Shown piece after piece: positions 16,609-25,152 of a stretch of DNA of 64,000 nucleotides. Position numbers and translations under genes: made by a program. The stretch is from CAVVNN01 sp963838035 (GTDB lineage Bacteria > Actinomycetota > Thermoleophilia > Solirubrobacterales > 70-9), in NCBI GenBank assembly GCA_963838035.1, contig CAWIPM010000009.1, positions 1 to 64,000 of the forward strand, given 5' to 3'. The notes beneath the pieces were generated by a model that worked only from the letters and a program-made list of their open reading frames with translations, was not told the origin of the DNA and did not search any database. Each line of letters opens with the position of its first letter. Positions within the stretch are counted from its first letter, which is position 1.

Positions 16609-16681
16609 TGGAGCCAGCCGGGATCGAACCGGCGACCTCCGCCTTGCAAAGGCGGCGCTCTGCCAGCTGAGCTATGGCCCC
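16609..16681 (-). tRNA. tRNA-Ala(UGC)
   Basis: Complete 73-nt cloverleaf on the minus strand. Acceptor GGGGCCA pairs with TGGCTCC (one G-U), with an A discriminator. The D arm is GCTC/GAGC. The anticodon stem CCGCC/GGCGG has loop TTTGCAA, giving anticodon UGC. The T stem GCCGG/CCGGC carries TTCGATC. Its 3' end abuts the convergent lipA stop codon with no gap. Confidence 0.95.
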
Positions 16682-16737
16682 TCGCGCGAAAGTCTAAGGG
16701 GGACGGGTTGGCGCCTGGCGGCGGGCCAACCGACGGC

Positions 16738-17499
16738 TCAGTCGTCGAAGTCGAAGTCCTTCGGCGGTTTCTGCTCGAACCAGAGCTGGTCGTCCTCGGG
16801 GGCGTCCTCGAGGAAGTCGGGCGTGTCCTCGAGCAGATCCTCGTGCTCGTCGCCCTCCTCCTCCACCGGAAGCGCCTCCTCCACCGGTAGCTCGTGCTCG
16901 TCGGTCCGCTCCACCTCCTCGACCTCGACGGCAGCCTCGTGGTCCTCCGGCTCCGGCTCGTCCTCGACCGGCGCTTCAAGCGCCTGGTCGAGCTCCTCGT
17001 AGAGGCGCTTTTCGTCGAAGAAGTCCTCTTCTTCTTCTTCTTCCTCTTCCTCCTCGACGGCCGGCTCCTCGGCGCTGACCTCGATCTCACCCTCGACGTC
17101 GTACATCTCGGTCGGCTGCTCGGCGATCGCATGGCGCTCTGCGGTCGAATGACCGGCTGATGGCTTCGCCGGCTCGTCCGCCGGCTCGTCCGCCGGCGCG
17201 GGCTCCGCCGGCGCGGGTGCCTCCTGCAGGCCGGCGATGTCGGAGGGCGTCCGTCGCGGCGACTCCTCCTCGGCAGGCGCGGGCTCACCCGCCACGGGGG
17301 CCTGCTCCTCGCCCGTCTTCGGGGCAGACATGAACTCGGTCGGGGCCTCCGCGAAGGGATCCTGCGCCATCTCGCCGCCGTCAGGCCGCTCGGCCTCGCC
17401 GAACGCCTCGTCCTCGAGCTGCTTCAGCTCGGACTCGCCGGCGCCATGCTGGCGCTTCAGCTCAAGATGCTCCTTGATGGCCTCGTCGAGAATGCCCAT
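16738..17499 (-). CDS. Acidic, Pro/Ala-rich, probably disordered protein
   Basis: 253 residues from the ATG at 17499, which has a GA/G-rich Shine-Dalgarno (GAGGGGGA) 8 nt upstream. The ordered N-terminus (MGILDEAIKEHLELKRQHGA) predicts a helix. Low-complexity Pro/Ala/Glu sequence follows, then a run of ten Glu before DFFDEKRLYEELDQALE, a second likely helix, and an acidic C-terminus ending KPPKDFDFDD. No signal peptide or membrane helix is present. Function is unknown. The two helical ends joined by a disordered acidic linker suggest a binding or scaffold protein. It lies between two tRNA-Ala genes. Confidence 0.75.
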   Translation of the reverse strand: MGILDEAIKEHLELKRQHGAGESELKQLEDEAFGEAERPDGGEMAQDPFAEAPTEFMSAPKTGEEQAPVAGEPAPAEEESPRRTPSDIAGLQEAPAPAEPAPADEPADEPAKPSAGHSTAERHAIAEQPTEMYDVEGEIEVSAEEPAVEEEEEEEEEEDFFDEKRLYEELDQALEAPVEDEPEPEDHEAAVEVEEVERTDEHELPVEEALPVEEEGDEHEDLLEDTPDFLEDAPEDDQLWFEQKPPKDFDFDD

Positions 17500-17586
17500 G
17501 CGCTGGTCCCCCTCGGGGAACCTAAAGCCTATGCGGTTATCCTTGCGCTTGCGAGGCCTGGGACATCCGTCCCAACCCGCCACCTC

Positions 17587-17659
17587 GGGGCTATAGCTCA
17601 GCTGGAAGAGCGCCTGGATCGCACCCAGGAGGTCGCCGGTTCGAGTCCGGCTAGCTCCA
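17587..17659 (+). tRNA. tRNA-Ala(CGC)
   Basis: Complete 73-nt cloverleaf on the plus strand. Acceptor GGGGCTA pairs with TAGCTCC, with an A discriminator. The D arm is GCTC/GAGC. The anticodon stem CCTGG/CCAGG has loop ATCGCAC, giving anticodon CGC. The T stem GCCGG/CCGGC carries TTCGAGT. It is the second alanine tRNA within 1 kb, with a different anticodon and opposite strand. Confidence 0.93.
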
Positions 17660-17722
17660 TCTGTCATAGACATGAGCTTGCACCCGATTGACCGACGATG
17701 CCTGGACCCGAATCGGACGCAC

Positions 17723-18706
17723 CTACGAGCCGGCAGGAGCCGGTGGCGAGGGGTCCGGCGCCGGGTAGCCAAGGGCCTCCTCGCGGCTGTAGTGACCGAC
17801 CGCGTCGAACCAACGCTTCGCGTGCAGGCCGACCCGGAGGTCGCAGTCGGCGATCACGATGCCCTCCTCGCCGTAGAGCGGCCCTGCGATGACCTCGCCT
17901 TCGTCCGGCTCCACAATCGCGGCGCCGCCGTTGCCGAACACCTCCTTGCCCTCGGGCAACGGCACCGGGAAGTCTTCGGGGAACGCATCCGCGGGGATGA
18001 ACTGCGGCGCCGAGACCACGAAGGCTCCGGACTCGATCGCGATATGCCGCATCGAGGCCAGCCAACCGTCGCTGTCGTCGGCGGTCGGGGCCACCCAGAT
18101 TTGCGGGCCTCCCCGGTACACGGCGTAGCGGGCCAGCGGCATCCGGTTCTCCCAGCAGATCAGCCCGCCGACCCGGCCCACCGGCGTCTGCGCGACGCCG
18201 AGGTCGTCGCCCGCCCCGATGCCGTGGAAGAGCCTCTCGTGATGGGTCGGCATCAGCTTGCGATGCTTGGAGAGCAGCCCGTCAGGGCCTAGCAGGAGCA
18301 GCGTGTTGTAGAGGGTCCCGGGCCGCTCGGACTCGCGCTCGTTCACTCCGATCGCACAGTGGAGACCGGTCTCGCGGCAGGTGCCGACCAGCCGGTCGAC
18401 GAGCGGCCCGGGCACGTCCACCGCGTTCTCCCAGAGCTGCTCCCACAGCTCATCCCAGCCGGTGAAGGAGGACGCCCCTCGCGCCCAGCTGTTGGACGGG
18501 TAGAGGGGAACGAAAGCCTCCGGCAGGACCGCTAGCTCCACTCCCCGCCCCGCGCACTCGCGCAGAAGGGCTGACGCCTTCTCGACCGACGCCTCGGCAT
18601 CGAGGATGACCGGGGTCGCCTGCACCGCGGCGACGCGCACGGTGGGGAAGCTCGGCGGCGGGGCCGGACTCACGTCGGGGGCGGTTTCAGGCGCGCGGTC
18701 GGTCAC
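17723..18706 (-). CDS. Nitrilase-family C-N hydrolase
   Basis: Hydrolyses nitriles or related amides. The catalytic triad is visible: Glu in VLPEAFVPLYP, Lys in HRKLMPTHHERLFHG and Cys in GGLICWENRMPLAR. The CWEN context is that of true (aryl- or aliphatic) nitrilases rather than amidases. VAAVQATPVILD near the N-terminus and the C-terminal VIADCDLR are also typical. The GTG at 18706 is chosen, giving 327 residues. The open frame extends far upstream only because of GC-rich sequence antisense to, and in another frame from, the MFS gene. It follows the MFS stop by 20 bp on the same strand, so the two may be co-transcribed. The substrate is unknown. Confidence 0.88.
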   Translation of the reverse strand: MTDRAPETAPDVSPAPPPSFPTVRVAAVQATPVILDAEASVEKASALLRECAGRGVELAVLPEAFVPLYPSNSWARGASSFTGWDELWEQLWENAVDVPGPLVDRLVGTCRETGLHCAIGVNERESERPGTLYNTLLLLGPDGLLSKHRKLMPTHHERLFHGIGAGDDLGVAQTPVGRVGGLICWENRMPLARYAVYRGGPQIWVAPTADDSDGWLASMRHIAIESGAFVVSAPQFIPADAFPEDFPVPLPEGKEVFGNGGAAIVEPDEGEVIAGPLYGEEGIVIADCDLRVGLHAKRWFDAVGHYSREEALGYPAPDPSPPAPAGS

Positions 18707-18726
18707 CGGCTGGGGGAGCTGATCGA

Positions 18727-20190
18727 TCAGCCCACCTCGGAGTAGGCGGGCTCGGGCTCGGCGGCTTGCGGCGCCATCACCGGCGCCGGGTCGCGCAGGA
18801 CTGCGACCGCGATGCAGACGGCGATCCCGACCAGCGCCGCGCCGACCAAGTAGGCGAGGTGGTAGCCGGCGTTGAGCGCCGCCGCATGCGAGGCCCCGGC
18901 GGCGAGCTGCGCATCGGTGCGCTGGGCCGCCAGGGTCGCGAGCACGGCGAGGCCGATCGCGCCGCCGACCTGCATGCTGGTGTTGACCAGGCCGGAGGCG
19001 AGGCCCGAGTCGCTCGGCGTCGCGCCCGACATCGCCAGGGTCATCAGCGAGGGAAAGGCGGTCCCCACCCCGACCCCGATCAGCAGCATCGGCGGCAGCA
19101 GGTTGGCCAGGTAAGCGCCGTCGACCGGCGTCTGCGCGAAGAGCAGCAGCCCGATCGCGATCGCGATCACACCCGGAATCAGGGTCGTGCGCGGGCCGAA
19201 GCGCATGATCAGCTTTTCGGAGAAGCCGAGCGACATCGTCCCCATCACGATCGTCGCGGGCAGGAAGGCGAGGCCGACCTGGAGCGCGTCGTAGCCGAGC
19301 ACCCGCTGCAGGTAGAGGGCGCCAAGGAAGAACATCCCGAACATTCCGGCGACGAGCAGCGACTGGATCACGTTGGCGCCGGCGACGTTGCGCGAGCGAA
19401 ACAGGCGCAGCGGCATCAGTGGGTTGGCGATCCGCGCCTGGCGCGCGATGAAGGCGGCGCCGAGTGCAAAGGAGACTGCGCCGAGGACGAGCGTCTGTGT
19501 GGAGCCCCAACCGTGCTCGTTGATCCCGAGGATGGTGTACACGCCGAGCATCAGCGAACTGGTGATCAGGGCCGCGCCGGGAATGTCCGCCCCCTCGCTG
19601 AGCCCGATTCCCTGGCGACCCTCAACCAGCCGCATCGCCCCGAAGGCGGTCGCGATCCCGATCGGGAGGTTGATCAGGAAGATCCAGTGCCAGCTGATCG
19701 CCTGGGTGAGGGCGCCGCCGGCGAGCAGGCCGATCGAGCCGCCGGCGGAGGCGACGAAGCCGTAGACGCCGATCGCCTTCGCCTGGTCGGCGGGCTCGGG
19801 GAACATCGTCACGATCATTCCCAGGATCACCGCCGAGGCCAGCGCTCCCCCGACACCCTGGACGAACCGCGCTCCGATCAGCATGCCCTGGCTCTGCGAG
19901 GCGGCGCAGAGGAGCGACGCCGTGGTGAAGATCGCCAGGCCGATCAGGAAGATGCGGCGCTGGCCGACCAGATCGCCCATCCGCCCGGCCAGCAGCAGCA
20001 GGCCGCCGAAGGGGATCAGGTAGGCGTTGACGACCCAGGCGAGGTTGCTCTGGGAGAAGCCGAGGCTGTCCTGAATCGTGGGCAGCGCGACGTTGACGAT
20101 CGTCGCGTCGAGGACGATCATCAGCATCCCCGCGCAGAGCACGTAGAGCGCCAGCCAGCGCCTGCTGTCGTCCCTTTGCCCGGTGGCCAT
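18727..20190 (-). CDS. MFS multidrug exporter, DHA2/EmrB-QacA family
   Basis: 487 residues with about 14 hydrophobic segments, the DHA2 pattern. Motifs: LDATIVNVALPTIQDSLGFS (first helix, motif D1), LLLLAGRMGDLVGQRRIFL (motif A) and FVQGVGGALASAVILGMIV (motif B/C region). Proton-driven export of drugs or metabolites across the membrane is the expected role. It has a TAGTCT box 6 nt before its ATG, suggesting a leaderless transcript that continues into the nitrilase gene. The exported compound is unknown. Confidence 0.9.
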   Translation of the reverse strand: MATGQRDDSRRWLALYVLCAGMLMIVLDATIVNVALPTIQDSLGFSQSNLAWVVNAYLIPFGGLLLLAGRMGDLVGQRRIFLIGLAIFTTASLLCAASQSQGMLIGARFVQGVGGALASAVILGMIVTMFPEPADQAKAIGVYGFVASAGGSIGLLAGGALTQAISWHWIFLINLPIGIATAFGAMRLVEGRQGIGLSEGADIPGAALITSSLMLGVYTILGINEHGWGSTQTLVLGAVSFALGAAFIARQARIANPLMPLRLFRSRNVAGANVIQSLLVAGMFGMFFLGALYLQRVLGYDALQVGLAFLPATIVMGTMSLGFSEKLIMRFGPRTTLIPGVIAIAIGLLLFAQTPVDGAYLANLLPPMLLIGVGVGTAFPSLMTLAMSGATPSDSGLASGLVNTSMQVGGAIGLAVLATLAAQRTDAQLAAGASHAAALNAGYHLAYLVGAALVGIAVCIAVAVLRDPAPVMAPQAAEPEPAYSEVG

Positions 20191-20196
20191 CCCGAA

Positions 20197-20202
20197 AGAC
20201 TA
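20197..20202 (-). promoter_or_regulatory. -10 box of leaderless promoter for the MFS gene
   Basis: TAGTCT on the minus strand, 6 nt before the ATG at 20190. It fits the TANNNT-N6-7-start pattern seen repeatedly in this window. Confidence 0.55.
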
Positions 20203-20220
20203 GGGATCGGCGAAAGGAAG

Positions 20221-21468
20221 CTAGAGCCGCACCAGGTTCGTCGCCTCGATCCCGCCGGTGACCCCGCGGAAATCGACGACGAGGGGGGCGCGGGAGACGA
20301 CGTCGGCGTAGTCGAGCTGGGGGTGCGCGGTGACGATCGCGGCGAGGTCGGTGGAGGCGAGGGCGTCCTCGAGCTGCACCGACTCCAGGCCCAACTCTCC
20401 CAGCGTCGGCACGAAGGGATCGTGGTAGGAGACCTCGCCGCCCAGCTCTTCCAGCAGCGCGATGATCTTCAGCGCCGGAGACTCGCGGATGTCGCCGATG
20501 CCGGCCTTGTAGGAGGCGCCGAGGATGAGGATCTTCGACCCCTTGACCGGCTTGCCGACATCGTTCAGCGCCCGCTCGATCCGCTCGGTGCAGAAGGCCG
20601 GCTGGGCCTGGTTGACCTTCCCCGCCAGCTCGATGAACTCGGGGTAGAAGCCGTGCTCGCGGGCCTTGTAGGCGAGGTAGAAGGGGTCGATCGGCAGGCA
20701 GTGCCCGCCCATCCCGGGGCCGGGGTCGAAGCGCATGAAGCCGAAGGGCTTGGTCGCGGCGGCCTCGACCACCTCCCAGACGTCGATGCCGAGCCGGTCG
20801 CAGAGCTGGGCCAGCTCGTTGACGAGGGCGATGTTGACCGAGCGGAAGATGTTCTCCAAGAGCTTTGAGAGCTCGGCCGCCTCGGGAGTGGAGAGGACGA
20901 CCACCTGCTCGCAGATCAGCGAGTAGAGCTCGCGGGCGCGCTCGGCGCAGTCCGCGGTGATCCCGCCGACCAGCTTCGGCGTGGTGGCGACGGTGTAGTC
21001 AGTGCGGCCGGGGTCGATCCGCTCGGGGGAGAAGGCGAGGTGGAAGTCGCGGCCCACCGCCATCCCCGACTCCTCGAGGATCGGGCCGAGCCGCTCCCGG
21101 GTGGTGCCGGGGTAGGTGGTCGACTCCAAGACGACGAGCTGCTCGGGCTGAAGCACGCCCGAGAGCGCCGTGGCAGCGTCGAGGAGATAGGTGAGGTCGG
21201 GCTCGCGGGAGCTGGTCAGCGGGGTCGGGACGCAGATGATGACCGCGTTGCAGGAGGCGAGCTCCTGGTGGCTCTGCGTGGGACGGAGCAGGTCGCCGAT
21301 CGGCGCGAGGACCTCGTCGCCGATGTCCTCGACGTAGCTGCGGCCCTCGCCCAGCGCCTTCACCTTGCGCGGGTCGGAGTCCAGGCAGACCACCTCGTTG
21401 CCGGCCTCGGCGAAGGCGACGGCGAGCGGCAGCCCGACGTAGCCGAGCCCGATGATCCCGATCTTCAT
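20221..21468 (-). CDS. Nucleotide-sugar dehydrogenase (UDP-hexose 6-dehydrogenase / WecC-like)
   Basis: Oxidises a UDP-hexose or UDP-HexNAc to the uronic acid for envelope glycans. The ATG at 21468 begins MKIGIIGLGYVGLPLAVAFA, the NAD site. ICVPTPL, SPERIDPG and TPKLVGGIT follow. The catalytic Cys is in GMGGHCLPIDPFYL, a variant more common in UDP-HexNAc dehydrogenases than in UDP-glucose dehydrogenases. The C-terminal domain has LILGASYKAGIGDIRESPAL. 415 residues is normal. A TAAACT box lies 7 nt before the ATG. Divergent from the TetR gene. The exact sugar is not certain. Confidence 0.9.
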   Translation of the reverse strand: MKIGIIGLGYVGLPLAVAFAEAGNEVVCLDSDPRKVKALGEGRSYVEDIGDEVLAPIGDLLRPTQSHQELASCNAVIICVPTPLTSSREPDLTYLLDAATALSGVLQPEQLVVLESTTYPGTTRERLGPILEESGMAVGRDFHLAFSPERIDPGRTDYTVATTPKLVGGITADCAERARELYSLICEQVVVLSTPEAAELSKLLENIFRSVNIALVNELAQLCDRLGIDVWEVVEAAATKPFGFMRFDPGPGMGGHCLPIDPFYLAYKAREHGFYPEFIELAGKVNQAQPAFCTERIERALNDVGKPVKGSKILILGASYKAGIGDIRESPALKIIALLEELGGEVSYHDPFVPTLGELGLESVQLEDALASTDLAAIVTAHPQLDYADVVSRAPLVVDFRGVTGGIEATNLVRL

Positions 21469-21475
21469 CGGGGAG

Positions 21476-21525
21476 AGTTTAGGCACGGGCGTGGGATGGA
21501 CAGGTCGCGGCAACTGCCCTACGCT
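21476..21525. promoter_or_regulatory. Divergent leaderless promoters for the sugar dehydrogenase and TetR genes
   Basis: Leftward TAAACT (plus-strand AGTTTA at 21476-21481) sits 7 nt before the ATG at 21468. Rightward TACGCT (21520-21525) sits 6 nt before the ATG at 21532. Neither spacing leaves room for a Shine-Dalgarno. No clear TetR-type dyad was found between them. Confidence 0.55.
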
Positions 21526-21531
21526 GGATGA

Positions 21532-22212
21532 ATGGATTCGCCATCGGCTTCGAATCCACAGCCCGCACCGAGCTGGCGCGAAGGTTTGCCTCAGGCCTAC
21601 TTCGTTCGCTCCGATCGCGAGCGGCTGCTGGAGGCGATGGTGCGAGTCGCCGCGGCGAAGGGCTACGAGGAGGCCACCGTCGACGACGTGATCGCGCTCG
21701 CGGGGGTGCCGCGCGAGACCTTCGACGAGACCTTCGACGACAAGGCCTCGTGCTTCCTCGAGGCCTACGACGCGGTGATCGACGTCCTGGTCGCTCACGT
21801 CTCGACCGCGTTCGAGACCGCCGCGGGGGAGCCCTGGCCGAAGCGGATAGAGGCCAGCCTACGGGCGCTGGTCGAGCTTCTCTCCGCGGAGTCCGACATC
21901 GCCCGGATGGCCATGGTCGAGGTGACCGCCGCCGGCGACGACGCACGCGCCCGCTACCGGGGGGCCCTGGCCCGCTTCACCCCGTTCCTGGAGGAAGGCC
22001 GCGTCTATACCGGCCAGGGTGACGAGCTGCCTCCCGACACCGCCCGCTTCGCGATCGGCGGGGCCACCTCGATGATCTTCGACGAGATCCGCGGTGGCCG
22101 CGGCCCCGAGCTGACCCGCCTCCTCCCCGACCTCGTCTTCGCTGTGCTCATGCCCTACCTCGGCCCCAAGGCCGCCGAGGAAGAGATGGGGCGCGTAGCC
22201 CGAGGGGGCTGA
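21532..22212 (+). CDS. TetR/AcrR-family transcriptional regulator
   Basis: 226 residues. The N-terminal helix-turn-helix covers about residues 25-75: RERLLEAMVRVAAAKGYEEA, then TVDDVIALAGVPRETFDETF and DDKASCFLEAYDAV, the standard TetR layout. The rest is a helical ligand-binding and dimer domain with no recognisable ligand signature. It starts 63 bp from the divergent sugar dehydrogenase and may control that gene or itself. The stop is 11 bp from the convergent enoyl-CoA hydratase. Confidence 0.9.
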   Translation: MDSPSASNPQPAPSWREGLPQAYFVRSDRERLLEAMVRVAAAKGYEEATVDDVIALAGVPRETFDETFDDKASCFLEAYDAVIDVLVAHVSTAFETAAGEPWPKRIEASLRALVELLSAESDIARMAMVEVTAAGDDARARYRGALARFTPFLEEGRVYTGQGDELPPDTARFAIGGATSMIFDEIRGGRGPELTRLLPDLVFAVLMPYLGPKAAEEEMGRVARGG

Positions 22213-22223
22213 GACGCCCGGAG

Positions 22224-22976
22224 TCAGACTCCCTCGCCGTGGCGGCCCTCGCCGGAGGAGAAGCGGGCGGCGCCGCGGACAGCGACATCGAGGACCTCGC
22301 GGCCGAGCCGGTGCTCGAGGGCGAGACCGTCGTCCAGGGGCAGGCCGAAGCCCTCGATCGCGGCGCGGCGGTCGGCGAGCATCGTCTCCTGGGGGAAGGA
22401 GGCGATGCGCTCGGCCAGCTCGAGCGCACGGTCGAGATGGGCGCCGGGCGCGACCACCTCGTTGACCAGGCCGATGCGGTGCGCCTCCTCCGCCTCGATC
22501 GCGCGACCGGTGAGGATCAGCTCAAGCGCCCGGCCCATGCCGACGACGCGGGGGAGGCGCTGGGTCCCGCCGTCGATCAGCGGGACTCCCCAGCGGCGCT
22601 CGAAGAGCCCGAAGGTGGAGTCCGCCGTCGCGATCCGGAGGTCGCACCAGAGGGCCAGCTCGACCCCACCGGCCAGGCACCACCCGTCGACGGCGGCTAT
22701 TGCGGGCTTTGACGGAGTGAGGAGCGTCGTCCCCATCGGGCCGCTCGGGTGCTCGACATCGAGGTCGAGCGCCTTGAGGTCGGCGCCCGCACAGAAGGCA
22801 ACGCCTCCGGCGCCGGTGAGGACGAGCGCGCGCGCGTCGTCGTCGGCCTCAAAGTCACGCAGCCCCTGGCGCAGCAGCTCGGCGGTGGCGGCGTCGACGG
22901 CGTTGCGCCGCTCGGGCCGATCGATGGTCAAGACCGCAGCCACGCCGACGCGTTCGTAGCGAACCTCCGCGCTCAT
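22224..22976 (-). CDS. Enoyl-CoA hydratase/isomerase family protein
   Basis: Crotonase-fold enzyme acting on acyl-CoA thioesters. The ATG at 22976 (MSAEVRYERVG) is preferred over the in-frame ATG six codons upstream, because the family starts there. TIDRPERRNAVDA, FCAGADLKAL (first oxyanion-hole strand) and PAIAAVDGWCLAGGVELALW (second) are clear. FGLFERRWGVPLIDGGTQRL supplies the first acidic position, while the second catalytic position (GLVNEVV) matches many hydratase-like proteins of uncertain reaction. 250 residues. It stands alone, with no other beta-oxidation gene nearby. Confidence 0.88.
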   Translation of the reverse strand: MSAEVRYERVGVAAVLTIDRPERRNAVDAATAELLRQGLRDFEADDDARALVLTGAGGVAFCAGADLKALDLDVEHPSGPMGTTLLTPSKPAIAAVDGWCLAGGVELALWCDLRIATADSTFGLFERRWGVPLIDGGTQRLPRVVGMGRALELILTGRAIEAEEAHRIGLVNEVVAPGAHLDRALELAERIASFPQETMLADRRAAIEGFGLPLDDGLALEHRLGREVLDVAVRGAARFSSGEGRHGEGV

Positions 22977-23050
22977 ACGGGCCCATCCTCCCACAGCCTG
23001 GGCACGTCCTGGGACGCTGAGCCCAAACCCCCTCTTTTGCTGCGATTACA

Positions 23051-23079
23051 TTGACTAAACAGACAATATTCGCTTAAGT
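23051..23079 (+). promoter_or_regulatory. Promoter for the patatin/Vps62-like gene
   Basis: -35 TTGACT (23051-23056), a 17-nt spacer and -10 TTAAGT (23074-23079). Transcription should begin about 8 nt before the ATG at 23094. The surrounding 50 bp are clearly more AT-rich than the rest of the window. This is the best sigma70-like -35/-10 pair seen here. Confidence 0.6.
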
Positions 23080-23093
23080 TCGCGGCTCGGAAC

Positions 23094-25108
23094 ATGGCGT
23101 CTTCAGAACCCGGCCCATCGTCCGCATTGCGAGCGCTGCCAACTTTCGGACGATTGCAGGGCGTCGGATGGCGTGGGCAGGAGTCGACCCTCTCCCTCTG
23201 CGGGCGCGGCTACCGCGCGGCGCTCTTCCACCTGGGCGCGCTGACCCGGTTGAACGAGCTCGCCCTGCTCGCCCGGCTCAACACCGTCGGCGCCGCCGCC
23301 GGAGGGAGCATCCTGGCGGCGTTCCTGGCGACCCGCGTCCCCTGGCCGCTGCCCGGCGCCTACCGCGACTGGCTCGAGCAGGTGGCCGAGCCGGTCCGCG
23401 AGATCACCCGACGCAACGCGCGGGCACGGGCGTTCCTGCGCCACCCCTTCCCGGGACGGGCCACCGAGGACGGTCTGGAGGAGCGCTACGCGAGACGGTT
23501 GGTGGAGGGCCTCGGGGGGCCGCCCAAGAGGCCGGGCTTCGTCTTCGGCGCCTCGGGGCTGGCGCTGGGGGGGTTGGCGGGCGACCGCGAGGCGGAGGGG
23601 ATCGAGTGGAAGCTCGAGGCCGCCGCCCATCCGCCCGGATACGACCCGGAGCTGGTTGCAGGCGTGATCGCGGCGGTGCGCACCGACCTCGACGCCTTCG
23701 GCGATGCCGAGGCCGCGGTGCTCGAGAACCACGGCTACCTGCTCGTCGACGCCGCGTTGCGGCAGAACGCTCGCGCCGCGGCCGGCGGGATCGAGCCGCA
23801 TCCACCCCAGCCGCCCCACCCCCACTGGATGAACGAGGACCGGGTCCGCGAGGCGCTCGCCGCCAGCTCGCGGCGCAGCTGGCCGGGTCGAATCCGGCCG
23901 CGACGGGCCGGGCTGTCCCGGCCCTCACCTGAGCGCGCCTCGGCAGAGTCGACCGAGCTGCTGGAGCGCCACCGGCCAATCCTTCAGTACGACTCGCTGG
24001 AGAGCTACCGGGCCGACTCGGTCGCGACGATCGCCAATCTGGTCTCGGGGCGCAGGCGCAACTCGCTGCACCGCGCCGATGGGGCGCTGATCGCATCGAC
24101 CGCGCCCGGTGGCGAAGAGGCCAAGCTCGACATCGACTTCCTGCGCGGGCCTTCCTATCCGGACGGGCAGGCGGCACGCGCGGACGACTATCTCGACGAG
24201 GCCGGAGGGGCACACGCCGTCGATGCGCGGGAGATGAGGAGGCGGGACGGCTACGCGGACCTCGTCTACGGGCATGCGCGGCACGACGCCGAGGGGCGGC
24301 TCTGGCTCCAGTACTGGTTCTTCTACTACTTCAGCGACAAGGGCCTGCTGGGCATCGGCATCCATGAGGGCGACTGGGAGATGATTCAGCTGCGGCTCGG
24401 CAGGGATGGGCGCCCGGACGGCGCCTCCTACGGCCAGCACGGGGGCGGCCGGCGGGCCAGCTGGAGCGAGCTGGAGCGGGTCCAGGCCGGCGCCGGCGAG
24501 GCGCCCATCGTCTACCCGGCTCGCGGCTCGCACGCATGCCACCTCCGACGCGGGTGCCACCGGGCGCCGGTCGTTCCCGACTTCAACGACGGCGAGGGGC
24601 CGCGGGTGCGGCCGCGGGTGACGCCGATCGCCGACGACGGGCCCGGGTGGGTGCTCTGGCCGGGGCGCTGGGGCTCGACCCGGCGCCGCGAGGCCTTCGA
24701 GGCGGACAGCCCGCGGGGGCCGCGCGAGCACCCCCAGTGGTGGGATCCGGCGGCGTTCCACGCCGAGGCGTCGCCGGCGAAGGAGGTGCCACCCGGGAAG
24801 GAGGCTCGCCTCGATCTTCCCCGCCCGCCGCAGGCCGAGCTGAAAGCGCTGCGCGACGGCGGGCGGGCGCTCGTCGGGTATCGCTTCCCGGCGCCGGTGG
24901 CGGGAGATGGACGGCCGGAGCGGATCGTCGTGGCGCCCTACGGGGCGGGCGACTCGGACCCCCTCCGGCGCAGTCGTTCAAGATCGAGGGGCTGGAGGGG
25001 TCGGTGACGGTGCAGCTCCCGCGCGGGGCCGACCTGTTGGGCGTCCGCGCCAGCGTGGCGTCGGAGCGCGGCGTGCCCGGCAAAACGGCTGCCGTGCCCT
25101 TCGAGTAG
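23094..25108 (+). CDS. Patatin-like domain fused to Vps62-like domain, apparent frameshift near the 3' end
   Basis: About 671 residues if one base is restored; as read, the frame stops at 25007. N-terminal residues ~30-235 resemble a bacterial patatin-like phospholipase: LSLCGRGYRAALFHLGAL (oxyanion region), FVFGASGLALGG, and VRTDLDAF with NHGYLLVDAAL. The nucleophile motif GxSxG is replaced by GAAAG and no DGG/DGA Asp is seen, so it is probably inactive as a lipase. From ~300 on, RHRPILQYDSLESY, WLQYWFFYYF, GIHEGDWEMIQLRL and IVYPARGSHA match the Vps62-like domain. At the C5 run at 24958-24962 one C appears missing; SFKIEGLEGSVTVQLPRGAD then continues in the next frame to 25108. No signal peptide. 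Function unknown. Confidence 0.7.
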
Positions 25109-25140
25109 GCGCGCTGCCCGACCTCTCGGCCCGGGGAGGC

Positions 25141-25146
25141 TACGCT
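25141..25146 (+). promoter_or_regulatory. -10 box of leaderless promoter for metF
   Basis: TACGCT, 6 nt before the metF ATG at 25153. It is the same hexamer and spacing as at the TetR gene. Confidence 0.55.
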
Positions 25147-25152
25147 GCCTCG

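Noticed and set aside
17030..17065. The Glu-run coding sequence as a microsatellite or assembly artefact
   Set aside because: The frame stays open and the protein is acidic on both sides, so the run fits the gene, although its length may vary.
17723..19510. A 595-codon open frame reaching from the nitrilase far into the MFS gene
   Set aside because: Only the last 327 codons match a nitrilase. The rest is a GC-rich shadow frame inside the MFS gene, which has its own clear protein on the same strand.
18766..20868. A 700-codon open frame on the plus strand
   Set aside because: It is antisense to the MFS and sugar dehydrogenase genes, Arg/Asp/Glu/Gly-rich and without any domain. Typical of shadow frames in high-GC DNA.
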